Positions 63,214 through 64,000 of a stretch of 64,000 nt of DNA are shown piece by piece; within the stretch, counting starts at the first letter, position 1; each line of letters starts with the position of its first letter. The position numbers and the translations under genes were made by a program. Source of the DNA: Candidatus Saccharimonadota bacterium (lineage in GTDB: Bacteria; Patescibacteriota; Saccharimonadia; Saccharimonadales; Saccharimonadaceae). The notes beneath the pieces were generated by a model. That model saw nothing but the letters and a program-made list of their open reading frames with translations. It was not told the DNA's origin and made no database searches. The stretch is taken from the NCBI GenBank assembly GCA_905373835.1, contig CAJPUN010000001.1, forward strand, positions 62,001 through 126,000, written 5' to 3'.

Positions 63214-63368
63214 ATAATATAGATGTACTTTCAGTTTGAATATATTATTTGTTCGTACTATAATTTTGCTGTTCAAAATATCGGTTTATTAACAATCTGT
63301 GCTTCTCGTGTGAACAATAAATGTATTCAGGCTATTCTCGTCTGCCAAATGTAAACCTACGAAAACAA

Positions 63369-63397
63369 AAAACAGCCCACTATTTACGGGCTGTTTT
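63369..63397. terminator. Rho-independent terminator after nucleotidyltransferase gene
   Basis: 10-bp stem AAAACAGCCC/GGGCTGTTTT with 9-nt loop; on the minus strand a further T-run follows. 39 nt past the stop of the nucleotidyltransferase gene and possibly also used by galE. Confidence 0.9.
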
Positions 63398-63435
63398 CTA
63401 GTGCAAATAGCAAAAGTTAGCTTACTCGAGCAATT

Positions 63436-63867
63436 CTACTCTTTGCCAGTCGCTTGGTTGATCCGGGTTGAGGAATCTGGTTTACCTTCACCGGCGTCGA
63501 AGCGCATTTCTATGTTGTACTTTCTACAAATTTCTGCTTCAGGAATAGCCTTTTCTGTGTCACGGTCACCACCGTTGGCAAAAATAAGTTGGTCGCCAGG
63601 ATATTGGCCAGCGACCATCTCGAGAGACTTGATCTGTGTTGGGTCTTCGTCGATGGACAAAATCACTTGGTCGACATCTTTGAGGGCGCGCATGAGACGT
63701 AGGCGATTGCTTTCGTTGAGGATAATTTTGCCTTTTTTCAGCAACTGCTGTTTGTCATTATTGACAATAACAATAAGTTTGTCGCCCATCGCAGCAGCCG
63801 CTTCGATCATATCGATATGCCCACCATGGAGCGGGTTAAAATAACCACTGACAATCACTACTCGCAT
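63436..63867 (-). CDS. Cytidylyltransferase-like nucleotidyltransferase
   Basis: 143 residues. VSGYFNPLHGGHIDMIEAA carries the HxGH motif, and ESNRLRLMRAL is followed by a late STRIN segment, as in small adenylyl- and cytidylyltransferases (TagD, HldE C-domain). The reaction joins NTP to a sugar or alditol phosphate. AAGGAG lies shortly upstream of the ATG. Its location among glycan genes suggests a nucleotide-activated envelope precursor; specificity is open. Confidence 0.86.
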   Translation of the reverse strand: MRVVIVSGYFNPLHGGHIDMIEAAAAMGDKLIVIVNNDKQQLLKKGKIILNESNRLRLMRALKDVDQVILSIDEDPTQIKSLEMVAGQYPGDQLIFANGGDRDTEKAIPEAEICRKYNIEMRFDAGEGKPDSSTRINQATGKE

Positions 63868-63963
63868 TTTATTATATCTCCTTGTTGTTTATCATTAGAG
63901 AGCTTCTGTTGCTATATTATACCATTACTCTTGTATATCTCGACACCATCCCCTATTTTACGC

Positions 63964-63969
63964 TATAAT
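63964..63969 (+). promoter_or_regulatory. -10 element of the last gene
   Basis: TATAAT, ACAGCT, then ATG 63976. Confidence 0.6.
63964..63969 (-). other. Shared divergent gap before nucleotidyltransferase gene
   Basis: The roughly 108-nt gap 63868-63975 carries promoters in both directions: TATAAT for the rightward gene and a TATAATA stretch near 63914-63920 for the leftward one. Nothing else seen. Confidence 0.4.
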
Positions 63970-63975
63970 ACAGCT

Positions 63976-64000
63976 ATGACAAAACTGCTTATCACCGGTG
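63976..64000 (+). CDS. Start of a gene cut by the window edge, possibly Rossmann-fold
   Basis: Only eight codons (MTKLLITG) are visible. This is the usual start of an NAD-dependent epimerase or dTDP-sugar enzyme, which would fit the glycan context, but eight residues do not prove it. Confidence 0.45.

Noticed and set aside
1..64000. Recoding of UGA as glycine, as in some CPR lineages
   Set aside because: TGA terminates many genes at ATGA or GTGA overlaps (tsaE/tsaB, pilM/pilN, pilO/PilP-like) and does not occur inside the conserved genes read here.
1..64000. CRISPR arrays, insertion sequences, prophage
   Set aside because: No regularly spaced direct repeats, transposase, integrase or structural phage genes were found.

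Overview
The window looks like chromosomal DNA of a Patescibacteria/CPR bacterium, most likely a Candidatus Saccharibacteria (TM7) member. The base for this is a compact genome of short intergenic gaps, an isolated eno and gpmA without biosynthetic operons, a type IV pilus locus, ComEC, a sortase, many small secreted or membrane proteins, and surface-glycan genes. The taxon is inferred from gene content, not from a marker-gene tree. TGA acts as a normal stop (many ATGA junctions), so the UGA-to-glycine code of Gracilibacteria/Absconditabacteria does not apply. No rRNA genes, CRISPR arrays, transposases or phage genes were seen.

Layout. 0-9.5 kb: secreted and membrane proteins, two proline tRNAs, gpmA, eno, a sortase, RNase Y and the tsaB/tsaE pair. 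9.5-16 kb: type IV pilus machinery (pilB, pilC, pilM, pilN, pilO, a PilP-like stub), a PRC-barrel protein and recX. 16.7-20.5 kb: recA, followed on the same strand by small accessory enzymes. 20.7-31 kb: a prepilin, a PH-domain membrane protein, ruvB, a HIT protein, two paralogous HD-domain proteins, ruvA, a class A penicillin-binding protein, ruvC and a large surface protein with cysteine repeats. 32-35 kb: tRNA-Lys, comEC, a YebC-family regulator and a CvpA-like protein. 35.5-41 kb: a four-gene operon of three ATP-grasp ligases (one fused to a retropepsin-like domain) and a DUF1704 metallopeptidase. 41-48.5 kb: dnaJ under a perfect CIRCE operator, radC, a permease/TIGR03943/Ig-propeller operon and a kinase-phosphatase-RNA ligase fusion. 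48.8-55.8 kb: a polysaccharide deacetylase, an HD-DUF1152 fusion, an EEP hydrolase, tRNA-Asn and a beta-lactamase-like protein. 55.4-64 kb: surface-glycan genes (O-antigen ligase-like, sugar transferase, GT4, glmS, galE, a nucleotidyltransferase, and the first codons of a further gene), with a truncated LexA-like regulator.

Pilus genes, ComEC, RecA, RecX and RuvABC together make natural DNA uptake plus recombination a reasonable inference. The glycan genes, sortase, deacetylase and PBP describe an elaborate envelope, as expected for a host-attached ultrasmall cell.

The two most notable observations are the ATP-grasp/DUF1704 operon, a candidate system for making or attaching short peptides, and a promoter architecture in which at least 17 genes have a -10 hexamer ending exactly 6 or 7 nt before the ATG. 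The latter implies widespread leaderless transcription.
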